From assembly GCA_016709545.1 (NCBI GenBank), contig JADJMO010000022.1, positions 62,001 to 126,000 of the forward strand: a stretch of 64,000 bases of DNA, given 5' to 3'. The stretch is from Myxococcales bacterium (lineage in GTDB: Bacteria; Myxococcota_A; Polyangia; Polyangiales; JADJMO01). Positions 25,510-33,715 of this stretch are shown piece after piece. The translations under genes and the position numbers were made by a program. The notes beneath the pieces are model-generated. The model was not told the origin of the DNA. It saw nothing but the letters and a program-made list of their open reading frames with translations, and searched no databases. How positions within the stretch are numbered: position 1 is the stretch's first letter; the number at the start of each line of letters is the position of its first letter.

Positions 25510-27004
25510 GCGCGTAGTCGCGCCGGATGCGATCGTCGAGCGCGGTGAACCGTTGCAGCGAGCGGTACGAGTCGAGCGGGTCGAACGGGTTCCCGTCGTT
25601 GCGGCCGACGAGCACGAACAGCGGCGGGTCGCGGTTCAGCCGCGCGAGGAGCTCCGCGCGGCGCGCCTCGAGCCCGGGGATCATGCGCGACAGCGGCGCC
25701 TCGGTGTAGAGCAGCTTGTGGAACGGGTAGCGCGTGGTCGGGTGGCGGTCGGCGAGCGCGTAGATCCCGGGAGAGAGCCCCCACACGAACACGCCGGCTT
25801 CCTTGGGCGCCTCCTTCGCGAGGTAGCGCGCGGCTTCCTCCTCCATCAGGTTCGAGTAGTTCCCGAGCTGGATCGTGAGCAGGTACCGCGGCCGATCGAC
25901 GCGCCCGAGCGTGTAGGAGAGCCCGGGCCCGTAGGCCTTCGCGTAGCTCGACAGCGTGCGCGCCCCGAGCGCGAGCAGGACGAGCCCGCTGAGGGCCCCG
26001 ACGACGCGCACTCGCCCCGTTCGCCGGATGGTGCGCGCAGCGATGGCGACGCCGTAACCACCCGCGAGCGCGAGCGCCGGCACGGTCAGCAAGAAGTGAT
26101 ACCCCGCGAGCTGCCGCTGCAGCACGACCGCCGCGCACGTCACGGCGACGAAGGCCGCGAGCCACCACCCGTCTCGGGCGCGCCGCCGCAGGAGGACGAT
26201 CAGGCCGAACGACGCGGCCGCGAGGAGCAGCGACGCGGTGTCGAGCATCTCGCGGGAGAAGCCCTCGAGCACCGCGTCCCACGGCGGCGCGATGAACACC
26301 GCGTTGTGCCGGTGGTAGACGAACACCCCGTCCACGAACGCGCGGAACGCGCCGTGCGCCGCGAACCACGCCACGGCGAGCACCCACGGCGTCGCGACAC
26401 CCAGCCCGAGCACCAGCGTGCGCACCGCCGCCTCTCGCCGCGGATGGCGCGCCGCGAACAGGACCACCCACGCGCCCGCGATCGCCATCGAGGGGATCTT
26501 GAAGAGCCCGCACACCCCCACCAGGACGCCGGCCCAAAACGCCGCGCGCGCCCCGGGACGCAGCGCCCACGAGAGCGAGGCCAGCATCGGCAGCACGAGC
26601 AGCTCCTCGGCCTGCGCGCGCGACCAGAACCCCCCGAAGCCCGGCGCCCACAGGCCGACGAGCAGCAACCCCACGGTCGCCACCCCGGCCGTCGCGCCGA
26701 ACAGGTCGCGCGCGACGCGGAAGGCGACGACGCCGGTCGCCGCGAGCCAGAGCCCCTCGGTCCACCAGATCGCGCGTCCGAAGTCGCCCGGCACCGCCGC
26801 CGGCAGCGCCCACCAGTAGAGGAACAGAGGCGGCTTGCTGTCGAAGAGGTCGCGGTACGGCAGCCAGCCGCGCGGCACCCACCGCGTGAAGCACGCGAAC
26901 AACCCCTGGTCGACGCCGAGCGGCTCGCCGAGCCGGATCACGAAGACGAAGAGCGCGGCCGCCACCACCAGCGATGCCATCGCAGCGAGCACGCGCCGTC
27001 GCAC
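25463..27004 (-). CDS. GT39/PMT-like membrane glycosyltransferase
   Basis: About 513 residues from GTG 27004. After the first helix comes GVDQGLFACFTRWVPRGWLP (loop 1 with the catalytic-type acidic residue), then YRDLFDSKPPLFLYWWALPA. This Asp-Gly/Tyr-Arg-Asp-x-x-x-Lys-Pro-Pro pattern is the ArnT/PMT family signature. Around ten more helices follow, then a soluble C-terminal domain (DRPRYLLTIQLGNYSNLMEE, FVLVGRNDGNPFDPLDSYR). It is predicted to transfer a sugar from a lipid carrier on the periplasmic side. It lies tail to tail with the GT87 gene. Longer in-frame starts up to 27106 lack coding signal. Confidence 0.8.
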   Translation of the reverse strand: MRRRVLAAMASLVVAAALFVFVIRLGEPLGVDQGLFACFTRWVPRGWLPYRDLFDSKPPLFLYWWALPAAVPGDFGRAIWWTEGLWLAATGVVAFRVARDLFGATAGVATVGLLLVGLWAPGFGGFWSRAQAEELLVLPMLASLSWALRPGARAAFWAGVLVGVCGLFKIPSMAIAGAWVVLFAARHPRREAAVRTLVLGLGVATPWVLAVAWFAAHGAFRAFVDGVFVYHRHNAVFIAPPWDAVLEGFSREMLDTASLLLAAASFGLIVLLRRRARDGWWLAAFVAVTCAAVVLQRQLAGYHFLLTVPALALAGGYGVAIAARTIRRTGRVRVVGALSGLVLLALGARTLSSYAKAYGPGLSYTLGRVDRPRYLLTIQLGNYSNLMEEEAARYLAKEAPKEAGVFVWGLSPGIYALADRHPTTRYPFHKLLYTEAPLSRMIPGLEARRAELLARLNRDPPLFVLVGRNDGNPFDPLDSYRSLQRFTALDDRIRRDYALTNQIGRFLVYRRKP

Positions 27005-27081
27005 CGTCGCAGTATCGCCGATCCCGCCCGACCGTCTCGAGGTTGCGGCAGGACAAACAAGTGAAAATTCCGAACCATAGC

Positions 27082-27131
27082 GTTCAAAAACAGAACTCCA
27101 GTTCAACTTAAGAACGTTCGAACTTTGAACG
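27082..27131. promoter_or_regulatory. Array of GTTC-N7-GAAC dyads upstream of the Cys-rich lipoprotein gene
   Basis: Three 15-mers of the form GTTC-N7-GAAC follow each other: GTTCAAAAACAGAAC (27082-27096), GTTCAACTTAAGAAC (27101-27115) and GTTCGAACTTTGAAC (27116-27130). The last two abut. They end 25 bases before the start of the gene at 27156. The third recurs upstream of the second paralogue (28221-28235). Repeated dyads in an AT-rich leader are strong evidence for a regulator; which one is unknown. Confidence 0.7.
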
Positions 27132-27155
27132 CGACGCGGGGGAGGCCACTACAAG

Positions 27156-28111
27156 ATGCTCAAGACCCTTCGCAGCGCAGTCGTTCTCGGTGCCGTCGGT
27201 CTGCTGATGGCGTGTTCGGTCGGGTGCGGTGGGTCCAGTGACACCTCGCGGCCCGCCGTGACGGAGCTGCGCGAAGGCCTGAACATCCTCAAGACGGAGG
27301 GCGCGATCGTCGGCGCGTACCGCAAGGGCGACCGCGCGATCTACTTCGAGACCCGCGCCGGGGAGAAGACCCTCGACGTCTACCGCAACCTCGATCCCTC
27401 GTTGCCCGAGCACGAGATGGACCTGCGCGTGATGGACGACAGCGGTCGCACCTTCTACGTGCAGCAGGGCGGCGACACGCTCCCCGAGGGCTGGGAGAAG
27501 GACATCGCCGCCGAGGCCTCCCGCCCCCGCGTCGATCCGGTCCGTCGCGCCGACGACTTCGGCCTGATGAAGGAGGCGGCGCTCGCCATGGAGAGCGCCG
27601 ACGTGCCGGTGGCGGTGAAGGCGCACAAGGTGAGCTTTGCGGCCACCAAGCTCGGCGTCCGCGACGACATGCTGCGGCCCGCCGTCGAGAAGGCGGTCAG
27701 GAGGTCGGCTACGCCCCGGCCAACAACTCCATCGAGCTCCACGGCAAGTGGATCATCTGGGGCGTCGCCGAGCACACGGCGACCTGGAGCAACGTCAACG
27801 GCGTCATCCGGGACAACTGCCAGCACGGCAACTGCGCCTCGAGCATGAGCCACTGGTGCACGGCGACCGGCACGGGCGGCGCCCAGTACACGGAGAGCTC
27901 CACCGCCAACAGCGGTAGCTTCGCCAGCAGCGGCAACTGCACCACCAACTACAACTGGAACTCGACCGGCGGCGGCCACAACTGCCACGACGACAGCGTC
28001 CGCGCGATCTGGGGCGTGAAGTACGGCCCCCAGGGCACCTCCACGAGCGGCGTGTGCAGCAACGGCTCGTCGCACTGGTACGGTCCGAGCTGCACCACCA
28101 CGAGCTGGTGA
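27156..28111 (+). CDS. Cys-rich lipoprotein of a new-looking family, copy 1 (one frame change)
   Basis: Lipoprotein signal LLMACSVGC, then a conserved domain to residue 180 (ELREGLNILKTEGAIVGAYR, GEKTLDVYRNLDPSLPEHEM, GRTFYVQQGGDTLPEGW). At about 27699 the sequence GTCAGGAGG lacks one A compared with GTCAAGGAGG in copy 2. After correction the frame continues through NNSIELHGKWIIWG to a Cys-rich end (MSHWCTATGTGGAQY, NCTTNYNWNSTGGGHNCHDD, SHWYGPSCTTTSW). Corrected length is about 318 residues, about 70% identical to copy 2 by eye. The family is unrecognised; it is predicted to be lipid-anchored outside the cytoplasm with disulfides in the C-terminal domain. GGGGGAGG lies about 10 bases before the ATG. 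Confidence 0.75.
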
Positions 28112-28144
28112 TCGCCACGACGTGGGTGCGACCTGCGCCCACGA

Positions 28145-28186
28145 GAGGCCCGACGGAGCACGAGCTTCTGCGGGCCTCGGTATTTT
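28145..28186 (+). terminator. Possible intrinsic terminator after copy 1
   Basis: GAGGCCCG (28145-28152) pairs perfectly with CGGGCCTC (28171-28178) across an 18-base loop that can fold further, followed by GGTATTTT. It lies 34 bases after the stop of the copy 1 gene and before the promoter region of copy 2, so each paralogue probably has its own transcript. Confidence 0.5.
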
Positions 28187-28220
28187 GCCGCGCCGCAGCA
28201 AAGTTTGGAATCTGAACCGA

Positions 28221-28250
28221 GTTCGAACTCTGAACGTACTGTTCCTGAAC
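28221..28250. promoter_or_regulatory. GTTC-N7-GAAC operator-like site of copy 2
   Basis: GTTCGAACTCTGAAC (28221-28235) differs from the site at 27116-27130 by one base (C for T). The following G is also shared, giving 15 of 16 matches. A shorter dyad GTTCCTGAAC follows at 28241-28250. The surrounding non-coding DNA of the two genes is otherwise dissimilar, which points to selection on the site. Confidence 0.65.
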
Positions 28251-28332
28251 TCGCGCCCGCGAAATCCCCGAAATCAGCCCGATCTTGTCTTGGCCCAATC
28301 TCTGCTCTCTCTAAGAACCGGAGGGAATGAAG

Positions 28333-29289
28333 ATGATGAAGCAACTCGGCCGCGCGATGTTCCTGGGAGCCGTTGGTGTCGTGATGGCGTGCTCCGTGGG
28401 CTGCGGCGGTTCCAGTGACCCGGAGCGTCCCGCGGTCAAGGAGCTCAAGGAGGGCCTCAACATCCTCAAGACGGACAACGCGATCGTCGGCGCCTTCCGC
28501 AAGGGCGACCACGCCATCTACTTCGAGACGCGCGCCGGCGAGAAGACCCTCGACGTCTACCGCAACCTCGATCCCTCCCTGCCCGAGCAGGAGATGGACA
28601 TGCGGGTGATGGACGAGAACGGGCGCACCTTCTACATCCAGAAGGGCGGCGACACCCTCCCCGAGGCCTGGGACAAGGAGCTCGTCGCCGAGGAGAGCCG
28701 TCCGCGCGTCGATCCGATCGTGCGCGCCGAGCAGTTCGAGATGCTGAAGGAGGCCACCGCCGCCATGGAAGTGGCCGACCTCCCCGTCGTGCTCAAGGCG
28801 CACAAGGCGACCGTGGTCGGCACCAAGCTCGCCATCCGCGACGACATGCTCCGCCCCGCGGTCGAGAAGGCCGTCAAGGAGGTGGGCTACGCGCCTGCCA
28901 ACAACAGCATCGAGATCCACGGCAAGTGGATCATCTGGCTCGTCGCCGAGCACACCGCGACCTGGAGCCAGGTCAACGGGGTGACCGTCAACTCGTGCAA
29001 CCACGGCAACTGCGCGTCGTCGATGAGCCACTGGTGCACGACCTCGGGGGCTGGTGGCGCTCGCTACTACGAGACCTCGGGCTCCAACAGCGGCAGCTTC
29101 GCCAACAGCAGCAACTGCACCACCAACTACAACTGGAACTCGACCGGCGGTGGCCACAACTGCCACGACGACAGCGTCCGCGCCGTCTGGGGCGTGAAGT
29201 ACGGCGCGCAGGGCGCGAGCAACGCCGGCGTCTGCAACAACGGCGCCTCGCACTGGTACGGCCCGGGCTGCAACGAGACCAGCTGGTAG
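28333..29289 (+). CDS. Cys-rich lipoprotein of a new-looking family, copy 2 (intact)
   Basis: Intact paralogue, 318 residues. GGAGGG (28319-28324) is too close to the ATG at 28327 but well placed for those at 28333/28336, so 28333 is chosen. Lipobox VVMACSVGC, then the conserved N-terminal domain (KELKEGLNILKTDNAIVGAF, GEKTLDVYRNLDPSLPEQEM). A helix (RPAVEKAVKEVGYAPANNSI) leads into strand IEIHGKWIIWLVAEHTATWS and the Cys-rich C-terminal domain (SCNHGNCASSMSHWC, NCTTNYNWNSTGGGHNCHDD, DSVRAVWGVKYG, GVCNNGASHWYGPGCNETSW). The eight C-terminal cysteines fit four disulfides. The protease gene follows 13 bases later on the same strand, suggesting cotranscription. Function unknown. Confidence 0.8.
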   Translation: MMKQLGRAMFLGAVGVVMACSVGCGGSSDPERPAVKELKEGLNILKTDNAIVGAFRKGDHAIYFETRAGEKTLDVYRNLDPSLPEQEMDMRVMDENGRTFYIQKGGDTLPEAWDKELVAEESRPRVDPIVRAEQFEMLKEATAAMEVADLPVVLKAHKATVVGTKLAIRDDMLRPAVEKAVKEVGYAPANNSIEIHGKWIIWLVAEHTATWSQVNGVTVNSCNHGNCASSMSHWCTTSGAGGARYYETSGSNSGSFANSSNCTTNYNWNSTGGGHNCHDDSVRAVWGVKYGAQGASNAGVCNNGASHWYGPGCNETSW

Positions 29290-29302
29290 TACACTCGACG
29301 CG

Positions 29303-30547
29303 GTGACGATCCTCCGCGAAGAGACCCACGGGACGCGATGGCGCGCCGTGGGTCTCGGCGCTTTTGTGCTCCTCGGGTGCCAGGTCGAGCCGCTCGCGAC
29401 CCACGAGAGCGCGATCGTCGGCGGCACGCCGGCCTCGGACGAGGCCGTCGTCGCCATCCGCTACGTCGACGGCGAGCTGCGCTGCAGCGGCACGGTCATC
29501 GCGCCGCGGGTGGTGCTCACCGCCGGTCACTGCGGGATCCACGCCGGCAACTACTACGGCTACGAGGTGTTCTTCGGCCCCGACACCAAGGGAACGGGCC
29601 AACGACTCGCGGTCGTCGACGCCGTGCGCCACCCCGCGTTCGACGGGCCCTCGTTCGGCAACGACCTCGCGCTCCTGTTCCTCGCGGCCGACGCCCCCGC
29701 GACGCCGAAGCCGCTGCGCACGGGGCCGCTCACCCCGTCGGACGTGGCGAGCGACGTCCGCATCGTCGGCTACGGGCGCACCAAGGCCGACCTCGACGAC
29801 GCGGGCGTCCGTCGGCAGGGCTTCACGCGGATCACCGAGGTCACGGTCAACGAGGCCGTGCTCGGGGGCGCGAGCCAGCAGTGCTCCTACGACTCGGGCG
29901 GTCCGACCTTCACCACCGAGGGCGGCATCGAGGTGCTCACCGGCGTGACCAGCCGGGGCGACTCCGCGTGCGCCGAGTACGCGCGGGTGGTGCGGGTCGA
30001 CGCCTATCGACCGTTCATCGACGCCTACCTCGCCGACACCGGGTCCCCCACGCGCGCCCTCGGAGAGCGCTGCCTGTGGGACGGTCAGTGCAAGACGGGC
30101 CTCTGCCTCGCCGCGCCCGACGAGCCGCGCATCCGCTACTGCTCCGCGACCTGCACCGACGACGCGACGTGCGGCGCGCTCCGTTGCCTGCCGAGCGCTG
30201 GCGCGACCGTGTGTCAGTATCCGCGCCCGACGCCCCGCGCGCCCGGCGCCACGTGCGCGACCGACGCCGACTGCTTCGACACCTCGTGCCTAGGCGCGCC
30301 CGACGGCGCCCTCCGCTGCGCACCCCCCTGTTCGCCCACCAACACCGTTTGTCCGAGCGGCTTCGCGTGCACGCCGCTGAGCGAGATTCGCTACGCGTGT
30401 TTCCCGACGCCGCCCGCGGAGCCGACCACCGGCTGCGCGGTGCACTCCGCGGCGAGCATGGAGGGCACGTTCGTGGCGGCGCTGCTCACGACGACGACGG
30501 CTTGGGCACGACGCCGCCGCCGGCGGGGCTCCCGGGCGGTGGCTTGA
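29303..30547 (+). CDS. Trypsin-like (S1) serine protease with Cys-rich and C-terminal anchor regions
   Basis: 414 residues from GTG 29303. Signal with lipobox (FVLLGC, Cys26). Mature S1 start IVGGTPASDE near residue 38; His76 in LTAGHC, Asp121 in GNDLALLF, Ser198 in CSYDSGGPTF. Tyr196 stands where Gly193 (chymotrypsin numbering) of the oxyanion hole is normally found. Residues 250-375 are a Cys-rich region with LGERCLWDGQCKTGLC, CTDDATCGALRC and CATDADCFDTSC modules. The end is GC, a hydrophobic stretch (FVAALLTTTTAWA) and RRRRRR, which resembles a MYXO-CTERM sorting signal. It is predicted to be exported and surface-linked. The 3' end overlaps the convergent gene by 62 bases. Confidence 0.8.
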   Translation: MTILREETHGTRWRAVGLGAFVLLGCQVEPLATHESAIVGGTPASDEAVVAIRYVDGELRCSGTVIAPRVVLTAGHCGIHAGNYYGYEVFFGPDTKGTGQRLAVVDAVRHPAFDGPSFGNDLALLFLAADAPATPKPLRTGPLTPSDVASDVRIVGYGRTKADLDDAGVRRQGFTRITEVTVNEAVLGGASQQCSYDSGGPTFTTEGGIEVLTGVTSRGDSACAEYARVVRVDAYRPFIDAYLADTGSPTRALGERCLWDGQCKTGLCLAAPDEPRIRYCSATCTDDATCGALRCLPSAGATVCQYPRPTPRAPGATCATDADCFDTSCLGAPDGALRCAPPCSPTNTVCPSGFACTPLSEIRYACFPTPPAEPTTGCAVHSAASMEGTFVAALLTTTTAWARRRRRRGSRAVA

Positions 30548-30971
30548 GCAGCTTGCGCAGCTCGATGCCCCACGGGTCGGTGTCGAGCTGCCGGAGCACG
30601 AGGTCGCACTTCTTGTGGTCGGCCTGGTGCTTGGGCACGAAGCAGTACTGCTGGTCGGCCGACAGGCGTGAGCAGGTCTCCTCGAACACCGCCTTGGTCG
30701 GGAGCTTCTCCCACGGGGGGGGCATGCCGGCCTTCACCGAAGCCTCGTCGAGCGCGACGAGCGCGTTGTAGGCGCTCTCGCACTGCGTGGCGCCCTCCTT
30801 GGCCTCGTAGGCGGCGGTCATCGGGGCGACGCGGTCGTCGTGCTGCTCCGCGTGACCCCCGGCGGCGGCGGTGGGCGCAGGCGCTGCCTTGCGCTTGCAC
30901 GCCGAGGCGCCGAACCCGACCGTGACCGCGACGAACACCCAGGCAGTGGAGCGCACCATCGATGGGCTCAT
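30486..30971 (-). CDS. Hypothetical lipoprotein
   Basis: 161 residues with a short signal (AWVFVAVTVGFGASAC) giving a lipid-modified Cys near residue 25. A Lys/Pro/Ala-rich linker and a helical domain follow, with four conserved-looking Cys (ATQCESAYNALVALDE, FEETCSRLSADQQYCFVPKH, HKKCDLVLRQLD). It ends in a Pro/Gly-rich tail. An ATG at 30959 is an equally possible start. The spaced Cys residues suggest two disulfides in the periplasm. The family is not recognised. It is convergent with the trypsin-like gene. Confidence 0.7.
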   Translation of the reverse strand: MSPSMVRSTAWVFVAVTVGFGASACKRKAAPAPTAAAGGHAEQHDDRVAPMTAAYEAKEGATQCESAYNALVALDEASVKAGMPPPWEKLPTKAVFEETCSRLSADQQYCFVPKHQADHKKCDLVLRQLDTDPWGIELRKLLKPPPGSPAGGGVVPKPSSS

Positions 30972-31039
30972 GATACGCGACGCGCGCGATCTCTACGACG
31001 GCCATCGCCGCTCCGCCCGGCTTTCGATACCCTCTAGGG

Positions 31040-31810
31040 ATGTCGCTCCGCCTTCCCCTCTCCCTGGTCCTCGCCCTCGCCGCTGGCTGCTCCGACAAGG
31101 CCGACCCGGCGACGCCCGCGACCGACGCCGGCAGCGACACACCGGTCGATGCCAAGACCGACGCGCCGATCGACACCGCACCGCCGAACTGCGGCGCGGA
31201 GCCGTACGTCTCGTACAGCCTCAACCTCGGCCTGCTCGACTCGACGGGCACGCACCTCACCAAGGGGCTCAAGGTCCGCTCGTCGTTGTGCGCCGCGGGC
31301 ACCTTCGCGACGACCGACGCCGCGGGCAAGGCCACGCTGTTCGTCACCAAGGGCGTCCCGCAGACGCTGCACTTCGAGTCGAGCTTCGCGTTCCCAGGGA
31401 TCGAGGGCGAGCTCGTGCTCGACGCCGACGACTTCCGGCCGGGCTACATGCTGCTCGACTCCGAGGCCGCGGCCGTGCTGCCCGGCTACGATCCCAAGCT
31501 CGGCACGCTATGGGTGCAGGTCGAGCAGGCCGAGTCCGACGGCTGTGCGGACAAGGCCGGCGTCACCGTCGCGGTGCCGAGCGCGCCCGGCGCGCAGATC
31601 TCGTACCTCAAGGGCTACAAGCCCACGACCGATGGCGCGACCAGCAGCGAGGGGCTCGCGGTCGTGACCAAGGTGCCGCTCGGGACCAGCGTCGCCGTGA
31701 CCGCCACCAAGACCGGTTGCAACCTCACCACCGCGACCCGCGGCTACACCGGCAAGTACACGACCGAGGCCGGCGCGATCACGTACGTGATGGCCTGGTC
31801 GGTGAAGTAG
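31040..31810 (+). CDS. Hypothetical lipoprotein with beta-sandwich repeats
   Basis: 256 residues; signal LPLSLVLALAAGC with an Asp/Ala/Pro/Thr-rich linker (residues 20-48). The remainder reads as two beta-sandwich modules with TTDAAGKATLFVTKGVPQTL in the first and SSEGLAVVTKVPLGTSVAVT in the second. This pattern resembles carboxypeptidase-regulatory-like/SpaA-type folds that decorate surface proteins. Four Cys are spread through the sequence. Divergently arranged with the lipoprotein at 30486-30971, 68 bases apart, so the promoters face away from each other. Role unknown. Confidence 0.7.
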   Translation: MSLRLPLSLVLALAAGCSDKADPATPATDAGSDTPVDAKTDAPIDTAPPNCGAEPYVSYSLNLGLLDSTGTHLTKGLKVRSSLCAAGTFATTDAAGKATLFVTKGVPQTLHFESSFAFPGIEGELVLDADDFRPGYMLLDSEAAAVLPGYDPKLGTLWVQVEQAESDGCADKAGVTVAVPSAPGAQISYLKGYKPTTDGATSSEGLAVVTKVPLGTSVAVTATKTGCNLTTATRGYTGKYTTEAGAITYVMAWSVK

Positions 31811-31886
31811 CCGTCCCGAAATCCGGAGCGGAGGATCGGACAGGGAGGGTCCGGGAGCGACAAAGCCAACGCGTGACGCACCGCGC

Positions 31887-31918
31887 GAAAGATTCCGTCG
31901 TGGCGTACGGTATCTTTC
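31887..31918. promoter_or_regulatory. Inverted repeat upstream of the IgGFc-binding-like gene
   Basis: GAAAGATTCCGT (31887-31898) and ACGGTATCTTTC (31907-31918) pair at 11 of 12 positions around an 8-base loop. It lies 77 bases after one gene and 22 bases before the next start, so it can be a terminator for the first (no U-run) or an operator/leader hairpin for the second. AT-rich arms are unusual in this GC-rich sequence. Confidence 0.45.
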
Positions 31919-31940
31919 GTCCACTAAAATGGGCGGCACC

Positions 31941-33583
31941 ATGCACAAGCCGTTCGCCCTGGTCGTCGCGTCGTTGCTGGTGGCCTGCTCCGCGGGCAAG
32001 GACGACCCGCAGACCAACCCGGCGCTCGACGGATCCCTGGACGGCGACGCGACCACCCTCGACGTGAGTGGCCTCGACGCCGACGGCGCGACGGACGACG
32101 CGGGGCCCATCATCCCGGACCCGACCACGTGCGCGCAGGCCGCAGCCTCGCACACCTACGTGGGCTGCGACTTCTGGCCGACGGTCACCGACAACATCGT
32201 GCGCCCCGACTTCGACTACGCGGTCGTGGTCGCGAACTTCGGCGACGTGGACGCCGACGTGGAGGTCACCCGCGGCCCGCGGCGGCCAAGGCGCCGGCCG
32301 GTGGGCTCGTGCCGATCTACCTGCCGTGGGTCTCCGAGCTCAAGGGCACGACGAGCATCTTCCCGGGGTGCGCGACCGACGTGAAGACGGCCACCGTGTC
32401 GGCCAAGGGCGGCGCCTACCACCTGACCACGTCGGTGCCCGTCGCGGTCTACCAGTTCAACGCGATCGAGTACGCGGGCAAGGGCGGCCCGCCCGGCAAG
32501 AACTGGACGGCGGCGTGCGCGAACAACTGCCTCGGCCAGGTGAAGTGCTTCTCGTACACCAACGACGCCTCGCTGCTCCTGCCGTCCACCGCGATGACCG
32601 GCAACTACCGCATGGCGGGCGTCTCCTCGTGGTCGGCCCCCGCGGACCCCGACGGCAAGCCGGGCTTCACGTTCCCGCCCTACTTCGCGGTCACCGGTAC
32701 CAAGGACGGCACCACCGTCACGGTGAAGCTCGGTCCGAAGGCGCAGGTGGTCGCGGGCGGCGGCGTCGCGGGCGCAGGCCCGGGCGGCACCATCACCTTC
32801 AACGTCAACGCGGGCGACGTGGTCGAGGTGATCGGCGCGCAGACGGCGGGCAGCGATCTCAGCGGCTCGCTGATCAAGGCGTCGCAGCCGATCCAGGTGA
32901 TCTCGGGCATCTCGTGCACGTACATGCCGAAGGACCTCGAGGCGTGCGACCACGTCGAGGAGAGCCTCCTGCCGGTCGAGACCCTCGGGCGCCACTACTT
33001 CGTGACCGCGCCCACCAACGCGAAGGGCGTCGCGGGCAAGCACGTGGTCCGCTTCTACGGCAACGTCGACGGCACCAACCTCACGTATCCAGGCAAGATG
33101 CCGGGTGGCGCCCCGAGCGTGATCGACGCCGGCCAGACGGTGGAGATCCTCGGGGTCACCGAGGACTTCGAGGTGGTCGCCGATCACGAGCTCACCATCG
33201 CGTCGTTCCAGTACGGCGCCGGACCCCTCAGCGCGGCCGCGCAGGGCGACCCGGCGCAGTCGTTCATGACGGCCGTCGAGCAGTACCGCCTCAAGTACGT
33301 CTTCCTCGCGCCGGCCGACTACGACGTGAGCTTCGTCGACGTCGTGCAGCCGGTGGACGCGGAGCTGACCCTCGACGGGGCGAAGGTGACGAGCGCGCCG
33401 ACGGCGATGAGCTCGGGCTTCGGCATCCAGCGCCTCAAGCTCGGCGCCGGCAAGGGCGGCGCGCACGTGCTCTCGGCGACCAAGCCGGTGGGCATCCAGG
33501 TGATGGGGTTCGGTTCGTACACGAGCTACCAGTATCCGGGTGGGCTCAACCTCGGCCGCATCGCACCGACGCCCGTGAAGTGA
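31941..33583 (+). CDS. IgGFc-binding-like secreted lipoprotein (one frame change)
   Basis: Signal FALVVASLLVAC with a long Asp-rich linker, then SHTYVGCDFWPTVTDNIVRP and YAVVVANFGDVDADVEVTRG. Near 32270-32282 the frame changes and the protein continues AAKAPAGGLVPIYLPWVSEL, VPVAVYQFNAIEYAGK, TGNYRMAGVSSW, HYFVTAPTNAKG and VEQYRLKYVFLAPADYDVSF. This order is that of the IgGFc-binding N-terminal domain family, common as secreted or lipid-anchored proteins in myxobacteria. The binding target is not known in bacteria. Joined length is about 547 residues, with ATG 31941 (31929 is an alternative). Codon bias is uniform across the join, so an indel error is more likely than decay. Confidence 0.75.
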
Positions 33584-33597
33584 CGCGCGCCAGAATC

Positions 33598-33622
33598 TTC
33601 GCGTGCGAACCATTCGCGTGCG
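33598..33622. promoter_or_regulatory. Tandem direct repeat before a regulator gene
   Basis: TTCGCGTGCG occurs at 33598-33607 and again at 33613-33622, 15 bases apart start to start, in the 130-base gap upstream of the receiver/XRE gene. Direct repeats one and a half turns apart are typical binding sites for dimeric HTH proteins, so autoregulation is possible. Confidence 0.35.
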
Positions 33623-33715
33623 TCGCACTCGGGTGAGTTTGCAGCATTGCAGTGCCGTCATTTCTGCGTGACTCGCGCGTTGACGCCCTGCGATACCCGT
33701 CTTCGGCTCCGGCCG

